In this document: piece by piece, positions 23,707-33,356 of the stretch
Numbering within the stretch: position 1 is the first letter of the stretch
Layout: the number at the start of each line of letters is the position of its first letter
Assembly (NCBI GenBank): GCA_035308765.1
Contig: DATGGA010000021.1
Location: forward strand, 1 to 64,000
Length of the DNA stretch: 64,000 bases
DNA from: RBG-16-66-20 sp035308765
GTDB taxonomy: Bacteria > Pseudomonadota > Gammaproteobacteria > Burkholderiales > SG8-39
Reading direction: 5' to 3'
Program-made: the position numbers and the translations under genes
Notes under the pieces: generated by a model
What the model saw: only the letters and a program-made list of their open reading frames with translations
Told to the model about the DNA's origin: nothing
The model's database searches: none

Positions 23707-26303
23707 GACTTCACCCCTTCCAATGCGCCGGTGAGTTTGGCTGGCTCGGTACCGCCGGCCTGAGCCATGTCCGGGCGCCCGCCGCCCTTGCCGCCAACCT
23801 GCTGCGCGACGAAATTCACCAACTCCCCCGCCTTGATCTTTCCGGTCAGGTCGGCCGTGACGCCGGCGATCAGCGATACCTTGCCGTCGCTTACCGCGCT
23901 CAGCACGATGGCGGCGCTCTTGAGCTTGTCCTTCAGCTTGTCCATGGTTTCGCGCAGCGTTTTCGCGTCTGCGCCTTCCAGCGTCGCCACCAACACCTTG
24001 CTGCCCTTCACATCCACCGCCTGCGACGCGAGGTCCTGGCCCTGCCCCATGGCGAGCTTCGAGCGCAGGCGCGCAAGCTCCTTTTCCAGCGCCTTCTTCT
24101 CGTCAAGCAGGGCCTGCGCCGCCCTTTCGACCATTCCGTCGCCCGGCTGAGCCCGCAGCTGCTTCGCCACCTCACGGAATTCCTGGAGCTGACTATTCAT
24201 CATGGCAAGCGCGTTATTGCCGGTGGTCGCCTCCACCCGGCGAATGCCCGCCGCGACCCCGCCCTCGCCGTAGAGCTTGAAGACGCCGATGTCGCCGGTG
24301 CGCTCGACGTGAGTGCCGCCGCAGAATTCGCGGGAGGAACCGATGTCGAGCACGCGCACCTCGTCGCCATACTTCTCGCCGAACAGCATTACCGCGCCGG
24401 ACTTCTTCGCGTCCTCGATGGGCATGACCTGCGCTCGCGTCGGCGTGTTCTGCAGGATTTCGGCGTTGACGATGGCCTCCACCCGGCGGATTTCCTGCTC
24501 GCTCATGGGCTTGTCGTGGGCAAAGTCGAAGCGCGTCTTGTCGGCGTCGACCAGCGAGCCCTTCTGCTGCACGTGCGCGCCCAGCACCTCGCGCAGCGCC
24601 TTGTGCATGAGATGCGTCACCGAGTGATTGCGCATGGTCCGCCTGCGCCGCTCCACGTCGACGCGCGCCTCGACCTTGTCGCCCACCTTGAGCTCGCCGG
24701 TCTTGAGCGCACCGTGGTGGCCGAATACCTCGGGCTGGATTTTCTGCGTGTCGCCAACCGCGAATGTGCCCGCCGATCCGACGAGTTCGCCCTGGTCGCC
24801 CACCTGCCCGCCCGATTCTGCGTAGAACGGCGTCTGGTCGAGCACCACCACGCCCGCCTCGCCAACCTTTAGTTGTTCGGCAGGCGATCCTTCGCGGTAT
24901 ACGGCGATCACTTTCGCCGGCAGGCTGAGCGTGTCGTAACCGCGGAACTCCGTCTTGCGTCCGGAGTAGTCGAGTCCGGCGGCGGAAGTGAATTTGCTGG
25001 CGGCCCGGGCACGCTCGCGCTGCTGTCCCATCGCGGCCTCGAATCCCGCGAGATCGAGGCTTACGCCGCGCTCGCGGCAGATGTCCGCAGTCAGGTCCAC
25101 CGGGAAGCCGAAAGTGTCGTAGAGCTTGAATATGGTGTCGCCATCGAGCAGCTTCTCGCCGGAAGCCAGCGCGCCTTCCAGCACCCCCATGCCGTGTTCG
25201 AGGGTTTCGGCGAAGCGCTCCTCTTCCTGCTTCAGGACTTCGGCCACCCTCTTTGCCGATGTTCTGAGCTCCGGATAGGCATCGCCCATCGCCTTGTCCA
25301 GGTCGGCGACCAGCTTGAAGAAGAACGGCTGTTTCTGGCCGAGCTTGTAACCGTGGCGGATGGCGCGCCGCACGATCCGGCGCAGCACGTAGCCGCGGCC
25401 CTCGTTGCCCGGGATCACGCCATCGACGATCAGGAAGGAGCAGGCACGGATGTGGTCAGCGATCACGTTCAACGAAGGGTCCTTGAGCGCCTTCTGCTTC
25501 GTTTCGCGTGCTGCCGCCTTGATCAGGTCCTGGAACAGGTCGATTTCGTAGTTCGAGTGCACGTGCTGCAGCACCGCGGCAACGCGCTCCAGGCCCATGC
25601 CCGTGTCCACGCAAGGCTTGGGCAAAGGCGTCATCACGCCCTTGTCATCGCGGTTGTATTGCATGAACACCAGGTTCCAGATTTCGATGTAACGGTCGCC
25701 GTCGGCGTCCGCCGATCCAGGCGGACCGCCGGCCACGTCCGGCCCGTGGTCGTAGAAAATTTCGCTGCACGGCCCGCAGGGGCCTGTGTCGGCCATCTGC
25801 CAGAAATTGTCCGACTGGTATTTCGCGCCGCCCGGCTTGTCGCCGATGCGGATGCAGCGCTCTTTCGGCACGCCGACGGTCTTGGTCCACAGGTCGTAGG
25901 CCTCGTCGTCGGTCTCGTAGACCGTGGCCCAGAGCTTCTCCGGCGGCAGCTTGTAGACCTTGGTAAGCAGTTCCCAGGCGAACTGGATCGCGTCCTTCTT
26001 GAAGTAGTCGCCGAAGCTGAAATTGCCCAGCATCTCGAAGAAGGTATGGTGGCGCGCGGTGTAACCGACGTTTTCCAGGTCGTTGTGCTTGCCGCCCGCG
26101 CGCACGCAGCGCTGCGAGGTCGTGGCGCGCAGGTAGGCGCGCTTCTCCTTGCCGAGGAAGGTGTCCTTGAACTGCACCATGCCCGAATTGACGAACAGCA
26201 GCGTCGGGTCGTTCGCCGGCACCAGCGAACTGGAGGCGACGATGCTGTGGCTCTTGGACTTGAAGTACTCGAGGAAGCTGGAACGGATGTCGGCGGATTT
26301 CAT
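23685..26303 (-). CDS. alaS: Alanyl-tRNA synthetase
   Basis: 872 residues, the normal bacterial length. The class II core starts IRSSFLEYFKSKSHSIVASSSLVP with motif 1, and ARHHTFFEMLGNFSFGDYF contains motif 2. The editing domain has HSVTHLMHKALREVLG (HxxxH) and CGGTHVERTGDIG (CxxxH), the zinc site that clears Ser- and Gly-tRNA-Ala. The C-Ala domain ends GGGRPDMAQAGG. The ATG directly follows a hairpin region; the gene is transcribed alone or with the small secreted protein. Confidence 0.98.
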   Translation of the reverse strand: MKSADIRSSFLEYFKSKSHSIVASSSLVPANDPTLLFVNSGMVQFKDTFLGKEKRAYLRATTSQRCVRAGGKHNDLENVGYTARHHTFFEMLGNFSFGDYFKKDAIQFAWELLTKVYKLPPEKLWATVYETDDEAYDLWTKTVGVPKERCIRIGDKPGGAKYQSDNFWQMADTGPCGPCSEIFYDHGPDVAGGPPGSADADGDRYIEIWNLVFMQYNRDDKGVMTPLPKPCVDTGMGLERVAAVLQHVHSNYEIDLFQDLIKAAARETKQKALKDPSLNVIADHIRACSFLIVDGVIPGNEGRGYVLRRIVRRAIRHGYKLGQKQPFFFKLVADLDKAMGDAYPELRTSAKRVAEVLKQEEERFAETLEHGMGVLEGALASGEKLLDGDTIFKLYDTFGFPVDLTADICRERGVSLDLAGFEAAMGQQRERARAASKFTSAAGLDYSGRKTEFRGYDTLSLPAKVIAVYREGSPAEQLKVGEAGVVVLDQTPFYAESGGQVGDQGELVGSAGTFAVGDTQKIQPEVFGHHGALKTGELKVGDKVEARVDVERRRRTMRNHSVTHLMHKALREVLGAHVQQKGSLVDADKTRFDFAHDKPMSEQEIRRVEAIVNAEILQNTPTRAQVMPIEDAKKSGAVMLFGEKYGDEVRVLDIGSSREFCGGTHVERTGDIGVFKLYGEGGVAAGIRRVEATTGNNALAMMNSQLQEFREVAKQLRAQPGDGMVERAAQALLDEKKALEKELARLRSKLAMGQGQDLASQAVDVKGSKVLVATLEGADAKTLRETMDKLKDKLKSAAIVLSAVSDGKVSLIAGVTADLTGKIKAGELVNFVAQQVGGKGGGRPDMAQAGGTEPAKLTGALEGVKSWVEQRL

Positions 26304-26326
26304 GGAACCGACATTCTAAAGGATGA

Positions 26327-26352
26327 CCGTGCGGCGCCCGGGCGCCGCACGG
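26327..26352. terminator. 26-bp perfect palindrome between the small HTH-like gene and alaS
   Basis: CCGTGCGGCGCCC followed by its exact reverse complement, 13 bp on each side. As RNA it can fold with a 10-bp stem and six-base loop. It lies 14 nt downstream of the stop of the 112-residue HTH-like gene (minus) and 23 nt upstream of the alaS start. The T tract on the minus strand is poor (TCATCCTTT), so it may be a terminator or a protein-binding site. Confidence 0.55.
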
Positions 26353-26365
26353 CTCCTTTTCACAT

Positions 26366-26704
26366 TCAGGCGGCGAGCCGCCCGTACTTCACCAGCCGCG
26401 CACGCACACCGGTTTGCGTGCGCTGATGGGCGGATGCGAGATCGGGCAGGCCGCGCCCGGCGTCGAAACCGGACAACAGCTTGCGGTCCTCATCCTCGGT
26501 CCACGGTTCGCCGGTCTTCGGCGGCAGCTGCTGCTTGCGCCGCTCGAAGCGCTCCGCCTTCTCCAGCGCCTCGGCCGCGGCGTACAGCGCGCGCACGGTC
26601 TGCGCTCGCTGGTACAGGCTGTCGGCTGGAAACACTTCGCCGGACTCCGGATCGACGCCGTTGGCGAGCGAGCGGATCACGCTCAATGCTTCAGTTTGAT
26701 TCAT
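26366..26704 (-). CDS. Small protein with SANT/Myb-like helical C-terminus
   Basis: A 112-residue protein. The first half has SLANGVDPESGEVFPADSLYQRAQTVRALY, common in a proteobacterial family of unknown function. The second half has GEPWTEDEDRKLLSGFDAG, then DLASAHQRTQTGVRARLVKYGRL, a helix-turn-helix-like arrangement typical of Myb/SANT-like DNA-binding tails. I chose the ATG preceded by GGGGAGGTG; a GTG three codons upstream is possible. Nearby genes (alaS, recX) do not tell its job. Confidence 0.75.
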   Translation of the reverse strand: MNQTEALSVIRSLANGVDPESGEVFPADSLYQRAQTVRALYAAAEALEKAERFERRKQQLPPKTGEPWTEDEDRKLLSGFDAGRGLPDLASAHQRTQTGVRARLVKYGRLAA

Positions 26705-26750
26705 TCCATTCACCTCCCCTCCGCCACGCATGTGGCTGGAAGATGAACGA

Positions 26751-27196
26751 TTATTCGGTGTCGCGCGCCGACAGGAGCTTGAAAATAATTTCCGAGGAAA
26801 AGCCGCGCGACTGCAAAAAGCGCATTCGCTTCGCGCGTTCTTCGCGCGTAGCCGCCGGTTCGCGGTATTTACGTTCCAGAATGGCTCGCGCCCGTTCCAA
26901 TTCGTCCCCGGCGGAAACGCGGCCGACGAGTTCCGGATCGACGCCCTTCGCCTTCAAGTCCTGGCGGATGCGTGCGGCACCGAATTTGCGCGACAGAACG
27001 CGCGCACGCTCGGCAGCGAACCGCTCGTTCGACAGCTGCTTTTTCTGTTCCAGGGAATCCAGCAGGGATTCCAGCGCGTCCGGCGATTCAGCGCGAGGCG
27101 CCAGCTTGCGCCCGAGTTCGGCCCGGGAGTGCTCCCGCCGCGCGAGCAGCCGTAATGCCCGCGCCCGGAGCTCTGTCGCCTTGTCCGGCTGTTCGT

Positions 27197-27200
<4 letters not shown>
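26751..27200 (-). CDS. recX: Regulatory protein RecX
   Basis: A 149-residue modulator that caps and disassembles RecA filaments. It is helical throughout with three repeats: RALRLLARREHSRAELGRKLA in the first, LSNERFAAERARVLSRKFGAARIRQDLKAKGV in the second (split), and MRFLQSRGFSSEIIFKLL in the third. The GTG start overlaps the recA stop as GTGA, so it is translationally coupled and shares the recA promoter. Confidence 0.95.
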
Positions 27201-28264
<1,064 letters not shown>

Positions 28265-28325
28265 TCCTGTACCTCTTATGTGGCTGTCGACATCTTCGGC
28301 AGGCTGGGCCTGGGCCGACACCGGA

Positions 28326-28346
28326 TACTGTATAAATGCACATGTA
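28326..28346 (-). promoter_or_regulatory. lexA box: LexA (SOS) box-like operator upstream of recA
   Basis: CTGTATAAATGCACAT (28328-28343), flanked by TA on both sides, matches the proteobacterial SOS consensus CTGT-N8-ACAG with one mismatch in the last base. The surrounding AT-rich bases suit a promoter. Position and gene context (recA-recX) support it; no lexA gene is in the window. Confidence 0.6.
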
Positions 28347-28428
28347 TTGTGTTCGGTTGACGGCCCCCTGTCAATTTTGAAGCCGCGAGGCTGCGGTAAA
28401 ATCAGAAAACCCCTTTGGAGACAATGCG

Positions 28429-29301
28429 ATGGCGAAAATTTCCTTCCTCGGCCTCGGCGTCATGGGCTACCCGATGGCGGGCCACCTGCTGAAAAAAGGC
28501 GGCCACGAGGTGACGGTCTACAACCGCAGCCCGGCCAAGGCCGCGCAGTGGGTGAAAGAGTACGGCGGCAAGTCGGCCGCCACCCCGCGCGAGGCCGCGC
28601 ATGGCGCCGATTTCATCATGATGTGCGTCGGCAACGACGACGACGTGCGTTCGGTCGCCTATGGAGACAACGGAGTGCTGGCGGGGTTGAAAAAGGGCGC
28701 CGTCCTGGTGGACCACACCACTGCCTCGGCCGTCGTCGCACGTGAATTGCACGGCAAGTGCAAGGAAAAGGGCGTCGGCTTCGTCGACGCGCCGGTGTCC
28801 GGCGGCCAGGCCGGCGCGGTCAACGGCCAGCTCGGCATCATGTGCGGCGGCGACCAAGCCGACTACGACAAGGCGCTGCCGGTCCTGAACGTCTACGCCA
28901 AGATGTGCGCGCTGATCGGCGCCGCGGGCGCCGGCCAGCTCACCAAGATGGTCAACCAAGTGGCGATCGTCGGCATCCTGCAGGGACTGTCGGAGGCGCT
29001 CAACTTCGGCATGAAGGCAGGGCTCGACATGGAGAAGGTGATCTCGGTGATCTCGCAGGGCGCGGCGCAGTCCTGGCAGATGCAGAACCGCTGGAAGACC
29101 ATGGCCGAAGGCAAGTTCGAGGGCTTCGGTTTCGCTTCAGACTGGATGCGCAAGGACCTGAACATCGCGCTCGCGGAAGCTAAGAAGAATGGCTCGCACA
29201 TGCCCGTCACCGCTCTGATCGAGCAGTACTTCGGCCGCATCAGCGCCGCCGGCCACGGTCGCTGGGACAACACCGCGCTGATGTCCTTGCTGAAGGACTA
29301 G
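28429..29301 (+). CDS. NAD(P)-dependent beta-hydroxyacid dehydrogenase (3-hydroxyisobutyrate dehydrogenase family)
   Basis: 290 residues. The dinucleotide loop ISFLGLGVMGYPMAGHLL is at the N-terminus, followed by TVYNRSPAKA, where Asn-Arg at the end of the second strand favours NADP(H). The catalytic segment VDAPVSGGQAGAVNG and the Lys of GAGQLTKMVNQV are both present. Members reduce or oxidise short beta-hydroxyacids such as tartronate semialdehyde, succinic semialdehyde or 3-hydroxyisobutyrate; the substrate here is undetermined. Divergent from recA. Confidence 0.93.
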   Translation: MAKISFLGLGVMGYPMAGHLLKKGGHEVTVYNRSPAKAAQWVKEYGGKSAATPREAAHGADFIMMCVGNDDDVRSVAYGDNGVLAGLKKGAVLVDHTTASAVVARELHGKCKEKGVGFVDAPVSGGQAGAVNGQLGIMCGGDQADYDKALPVLNVYAKMCALIGAAGAGQLTKMVNQVAIVGILQGLSEALNFGMKAGLDMEKVISVISQGAAQSWQMQNRWKTMAEGKFEGFGFASDWMRKDLNIALAEAKKNGSHMPVTALIEQYFGRISAAGHGRWDNTALMSLLKD

Positions 29302-29314
29302 TCAGCGCGCCGGT

Positions 29315-30217
29315 TCAATGCTGCGTCTCGTGTCCGAAATCGGCGGGGATGGACGCCATCTCGTACATACGCTGCACCATGTCCTGCTCGATGTGCCGGT
29401 GCTCGGTGAGGTCCTGGATCACCACCACAGCGCCGACCACGGTCCCGTCCAGGTTGCGCAGGGCCGAGGCCGTGGTGAGCACCGTCGTGCTGGTTCCGTC
29501 CGGGCGCGTGTAACAGGTAAATTCGTTGCGCGAGGTCTGCCCGGTTCGCAATACCCTTGCAAGGGGCCCGTTCACGGCGTCGAACAGTTGCTCGTCATAG
29601 ATCGCCCAGCTGAAGGCGCCCCTGCGGGAGGTTTCCGAGGACCCCCAGAGCTTGGACGCTTCTTCGTTGATCTGGCACAGCTCGCCATGCACGTCCGCGA
29701 CCAGGATCCCGATCGGATGGGTCTCGAGAACCAGGGAAAGCTTCCGCTCCGCCCGCAGCAGTTCCTCCATCTGCCGGATGCGGCTCTCCCGTTCCCGGAG
29801 CAGGAAGTTCTTCTGCTGCAGCGCTGAATACAGATCGACTTTGACTCTCAGGATCTCCGCATCGAGCGGCTTGGTGAAATAGTCGGCGGCCCCGACCTCG
29901 TATCCCTTGCGGACAAAATTCGCCTCGGGATAGAAGGCGGTGATGAAAATGATCGGCGTATCCCGGTAACCCTCGAGCGCCTTGAGCAACCTGGCGGTCT
30001 CGAACCCGTCCATTCCTGGCATCTGGATATCCAGCAGGATGACGGCGAAATCGTGCCGCTTGGCCAGCTCGAGCGCTTCGCCGCCGGAATACGCCAGGAA
30101 TACGTCGTAGAGCGAGTCGGACAGAACCGCGCGCAGGGCCACCATGTTCCTGTGGTCGTCATCGACCAGCAGGAGCTTGATCCGCTGCGCGACGGGTTGC
30201 GGGTCGAAGGTCAACAA
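29315..30217 (-). CDS. Receiver-PAS protein (orphan response regulator)
   Basis: A 300-residue protein with an N-terminal receiver (VDDDHRN pocket, phospho-Asp in ILLDIQMPGMDG, Lys in YFTKPLDAE) and, after a helical linker (residues 135-165), a PAS domain (HPIGILVADVHGELCQINEEA). It ends at the PAS C-terminus with QDLTEHRHIEQDM; no kinase, GGDEF or HTH follows. Start is TTG (one of two in a row); no ATG or GTG is in frame upstream. It may relay to a kinase elsewhere. Ends 14 nt from the convergent dehydrogenase gene. Confidence 0.85.
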   Translation of the reverse strand: MLTFDPQPVAQRIKLLLVDDDHRNMVALRAVLSDSLYDVFLAYSGGEALELAKRHDFAVILLDIQMPGMDGFETARLLKALEGYRDTPIIFITAFYPEANFVRKGYEVGAADYFTKPLDAEILRVKVDLYSALQQKNFLLRERESRIRQMEELLRAERKLSLVLETHPIGILVADVHGELCQINEEASKLWGSSETSRRGAFSWAIYDEQLFDAVNGPLARVLRTGQTSRNEFTCYTRPDGTSTTVLTTASALRNLDGTVVGAVVVIQDLTEHRHIEQDMVQRMYEMASIPADFGHETQH

Positions 30218-30359
30218 CGCGTTCTTTGGCGTTACAAGTACACCGATGGAGAAACCGACTTCAAACGTATCACCGCGGTCGTGGGCCGTGGTGTAGCGTG
30301 GTCGTGAAAAACCTGTGGCTCATTGGCGACTTTGCGTCGCAATACGATCCGACTGACAG

Positions 30360-30839
30360 CTACTGGGCCCCGACGAGGCTGCGAATCTGGAAGCGGCCGT
30401 CATCCCGGAACAGGAAGGTTTCGAGGAAATTTACCGAACCGTCGTGCCCTCGTAACGCGAAAGCGGGGGCGTCGAACGGCGCCGCACGATGTACGCTGTC
30501 CATGGCGCGGTTCTCCAGGGCCTTGTAGCCGTTTGAGCGACGTACCGCGACGCGCGTCAGCCGGCCTTCGCGGTCGACGGCGATATCGAGCACGACGATG
30601 GACTTGAACATCTCTGGCAGGGGGTCATCGAAAATGTCCGGGCTCGCGTACGCCACGCGGCGCGCAAACTCCTTCTTGTAGCCGTCGAGCGTCAGCGGCG
30701 GGATCATTGGCGCTGGCGCCGGCTGCGAAGGCGGCGTTGCCTGCCGCGCCGCAGTCTGTTCCGGCGGCCGCGTCGAGCAGGCGGCCAGCATTGCAGCGCC
30801 GCAGAAACAAACCGCCAGAAACCTCCTGTCCACGGCCAT
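30360..30839 (-). CDS. Lipoprotein with TonB C-terminal-like domain
   Basis: A 159-residue protein. The signal ends in a lipobox (AAMLAAC), so it should be lipid-anchored rather than held by a TonB-type transmembrane helix. A Pro/Ala-rich linker (residues 23-47) precedes a TonB_C-like domain: VVLDIAVDREGRLTRVAVRRSNGYKALENRAMDS split across 83-118, then APFDAPAFALRG. TonB C-domains contact outer-membrane receptors; without a transmembrane anchor this one could not work as a canonical energy transducer. No receptor gene is adjacent. Confidence 0.75.
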   Translation of the reverse strand: MAVDRRFLAVCFCGAAMLAACSTRPPEQTAARQATPPSQPAPAPMIPPLTLDGYKKEFARRVAYASPDIFDDPLPEMFKSIVVLDIAVDREGRLTRVAVRRSNGYKALENRAMDSVHRAAPFDAPAFALRGHDGSVNFLETFLFRDDGRFQIRSLVGAQ

Positions 30840-30881
30840 TGGAGTTCCGGGCGTGAATCTCGTTCACCGAAACTGCTGTCG

Positions 30882-31967
30882 CTAGACCCCGACGCCCGCG
30901 CCTGTGCCGGAGGAAATGCGGACGGGAATGCGCTTCGCGCCGAAAGGCTTGACGAACTTCTGGTAGCGGCCGGCAAGTTTCGCGCCGCAGTGTGTGCAGG
31001 CGCCGTCATCGCCGAGGCGGTAGCTGCGAATTTCGTACCAGTCGCGCACCACCACTGCGTTTTCGCATGACGGGCAGTAGGTCGTGCCGCCTTCTTCGTC
31101 ATGCACGTTGCCGGTGTAGACGTAGCGCAGGCCGGCCAGCCGCCCGATTTCCCGTGCCCGCGACAGCGTTTCGGGCGGCGTCGGCCCGACGTCGGTCATC
31201 TTCCAGTCCGGGTGGAACGCCGTGAAATGCAGCGGCACGTCCGGCCCCAGGTGCTGCATGAGCCATTTGCATTCGGCGCGCAGCTCTTCGTCGGAGTCAT
31301 TCTTGCCGGGAATCAGCAGCGTGGTGATCTCGGTCCAGACCTGCATTTCCTTCACCAGGTATTCCAGCGTATCCAGCACCGGCTGCAGCCGGCCACCGCA
31401 GACGCGGTAGTAGAAGTCGTCGGTGAAGGCCTTGAGGTCGACGTTGGCCGCATCCATTTTTTCGTAGAACGCACGGCGCGGCGCGTCATGCATGTAGCCT
31501 GCGGTGACCGCCACGGCCTGCACGCCGCGCGCGTGGCAGGCATCCGCGATCTCCATCGCGTACTCGGCGAAGATCACGGGATCGTTGTAGGTGAAGGCGA
31601 CCGATTTGCAGCCCAGCCTGACCGCGGCTGCAGCGATCATCTCCGGCGTCGCCTCGTCCGTCAGGCGGTCCATTTCGCGCGATTTGGAAATGTCCCAGTT
31701 CTGGCAGAACTTGCAGGCCAGGTTGCAGCCCGCGGTACCGAAGGAAAGAATGCTGCTGCCGGGATAGAACTGATTGAGCGGTTTTTTCTCCACCGGGTCG
31801 ACGCAGAAGCCGGAGGAGCGGCCATGGGTGGTGAGCACCATGACTCCGTCTTGCATCTTGCGCACGAAACACAGGCCGCGCTGGCCCTCGTGCAGGCGGC
31901 AGTCGCGCGGGCAGAGGTCGCACTGGATGCGGCCGTCGCCGAGGCTATGCCACCAGCGCGCGTCCAC
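30882..31967 (-). CDS. amrS: AmmeMemoRadiSam system radical SAM enzyme
   Basis: A 361-residue radical SAM protein. The cluster motif CxxxCxxC is CNLACKFC at residues 81-88. An extra Cys set (C16, C19, C23, C33) lies near the N-terminus, and two CxxC pairs (CPSC and CTHC) sit in the last 60 residues, suggesting a second metal site. These features match the AmmeMemoRadiSam family. Ends with an extended GTGAGVGV tail. The partner AmrAB gene lies 9 nt upstream. The substrate of the system is not established. Confidence 0.9.
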   Translation of the reverse strand: MDARWWHSLGDGRIQCDLCPRDCRLHEGQRGLCFVRKMQDGVMVLTTHGRSSGFCVDPVEKKPLNQFYPGSSILSFGTAGCNLACKFCQNWDISKSREMDRLTDEATPEMIAAAAVRLGCKSVAFTYNDPVIFAEYAMEIADACHARGVQAVAVTAGYMHDAPRRAFYEKMDAANVDLKAFTDDFYYRVCGGRLQPVLDTLEYLVKEMQVWTEITTLLIPGKNDSDEELRAECKWLMQHLGPDVPLHFTAFHPDWKMTDVGPTPPETLSRAREIGRLAGLRYVYTGNVHDEEGGTTYCPSCENAVVVRDWYEIRSYRLGDDGACTHCGAKLAGRYQKFVKPFGAKRIPVRISSGTGAGVGV

Positions 31968-31976
31968 TCGGCTTCC

Positions 31977-33356
31977 TCACCGGGATTTCTTCGTCGCGAA
32001 CTTCTTCACGCGGTAACGCGAGATGCGGCAGCGCGCGAGGCGCGTATCGGCCGGGATGCCGGCTTTCTTCTTCAACTCGTCGAGAAACTGGCGCTTGTCG
32101 GACAACACCTCCCAAACCTGCGGCAGGTAGGTCGCGCGCTGGTCTCCGTATTCCAGGATCAAGCCGTCTTCGCCCGGACTGATCTGCGCGAACAGGTCGG
32201 TTTCGTCGGCGAACTGCATCGGCTTGGCCGCCGACAGCAGCGACACTTCGATATCGCAGCGCGGCCACTCGTCGCGCTTGAGCTTCGGGAAACGCGGATC
32301 CTGGAATGCCGCCGCGCGAGCGTTCGACGCCACGTCCTGCCCGAGAGGCCGCGCCGCCGACAGGCTGCCGATGCAGCCCCGCAGCTGCCCGTCTTTCATC
32401 AGCGTGACGAACGATGCGCCCGGCTGCAGCAGCCAGGGAGCGTGATTGGTTTTTGCCGGCACTGAACTCAGGCCAAGGCCGTTCGAGATCGCGCCCTTCG
32501 CGATCTCGAGCAGGGTCCGGCCGGCTGCCTCCGCGGTGATTTCGCTGCCGTCGTAGAGCGCGAACGAGGAATAGCCGACCACGCGCGTCCTGCCGCCCGC
32601 GGTGTCGCCCGAATTGCAGGCGGCGAGCAGCCTGATCGAGAGGGATTTCCTCCGCGCCAGTTCGAGGAAACCGTTCAGCGCGGTGGCGCCGCAGGCTTCG
32701 TCGTGATTGAGGTCCGTCGCCAAGTCGGCGATGCGCTGCAGCGTCGCGGCGTCGATGCGCTTCGCTTCGTCATAGGCATGGTAGTGCGACATGTCGGTGC
32801 TGATGACGATCAGCGTTTCCGGCCCGCCCCAGAGCCGCTCCAGCACCTCGGCGACCTCCTCCTTGGTAGCGGCGCCCGTCGCCAGGGGGACGAGCGAGAA
32901 TTCGCCCAGCATCCGCTGCAGAAACGGTAGCTGCACTTCCAGGGAATGTTCCTGCGCGTGCGCCGGCTCGCTGCGCACCACCTGACCGAGGTCCGCCAGC
33001 GCGGCCGCCGCCTGCACGTCCACCGGGATGCGACCTAGCGGGGTGTCGAACGCATCGGCAGCCGGCAACGCGAGGCCGCGGCCCGCCACGTAATGGGTCG
33101 GCCCGAGCAGCACCACGCGCCTGACGACGCCGCGCGCGGCAACCAGTTCATCGTAAGCGCGCGCGGCGACGGGCCCGGAGTAGATATAGCCCGCATGCGG
33201 AACGATCAGCGCCTTGGGGAAGCCGAATTTCGGCTCCAGGCGTTCGACGCCATCCAGCAGCTCGCTGATTTCCGCCGCAAGCTGCGGCGCATTGCCCGGG
33301 TAGAACGCGCCGGCGACCGCAGCGGGACGGACATTTGCAGCGGCGCTCACAGGCAT
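31977..33356 (-). CDS. AmmeMemoRadiSam protein: MEMO1 (AmrB) fused to AMMECR1 (AmrA)
   Basis: A 459-residue fusion. Residues 8-270 are a MEMO domain: AVAGAFYPGNAPQLAAEI, PHAGYIYSGPVA, LLGPTHYV and VISTDMSHYH. The His and Asp/Cys positions resemble the LigB dioxygenase-like pocket. Residues about 280-459 are an AMMECR1 domain with LRGCIGSLSAARPLGQDV and RFPKLKRDEWPRCDIEVSLL. In other genomes the two halves are separate or fused. Overlaps pncC at its start by 10 nt. Confidence 0.9.
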   Translation of the reverse strand: MPVSAAANVRPAAVAGAFYPGNAPQLAAEISELLDGVERLEPKFGFPKALIVPHAGYIYSGPVAARAYDELVAARGVVRRVVLLGPTHYVAGRGLALPAADAFDTPLGRIPVDVQAAAALADLGQVVRSEPAHAQEHSLEVQLPFLQRMLGEFSLVPLATGAATKEEVAEVLERLWGGPETLIVISTDMSHYHAYDEAKRIDAATLQRIADLATDLNHDEACGATALNGFLELARRKSLSIRLLAACNSGDTAGGRTRVVGYSSFALYDGSEITAEAAGRTLLEIAKGAISNGLGLSSVPAKTNHAPWLLQPGASFVTLMKDGQLRGCIGSLSAARPLGQDVASNARAAAFQDPRFPKLKRDEWPRCDIEVSLLSAAKPMQFADETDLFAQISPGEDGLILEYGDQRATYLPQVWEVLSDKRQFLDELKKKAGIPADTRLARCRISRYRVKKFATKKSR

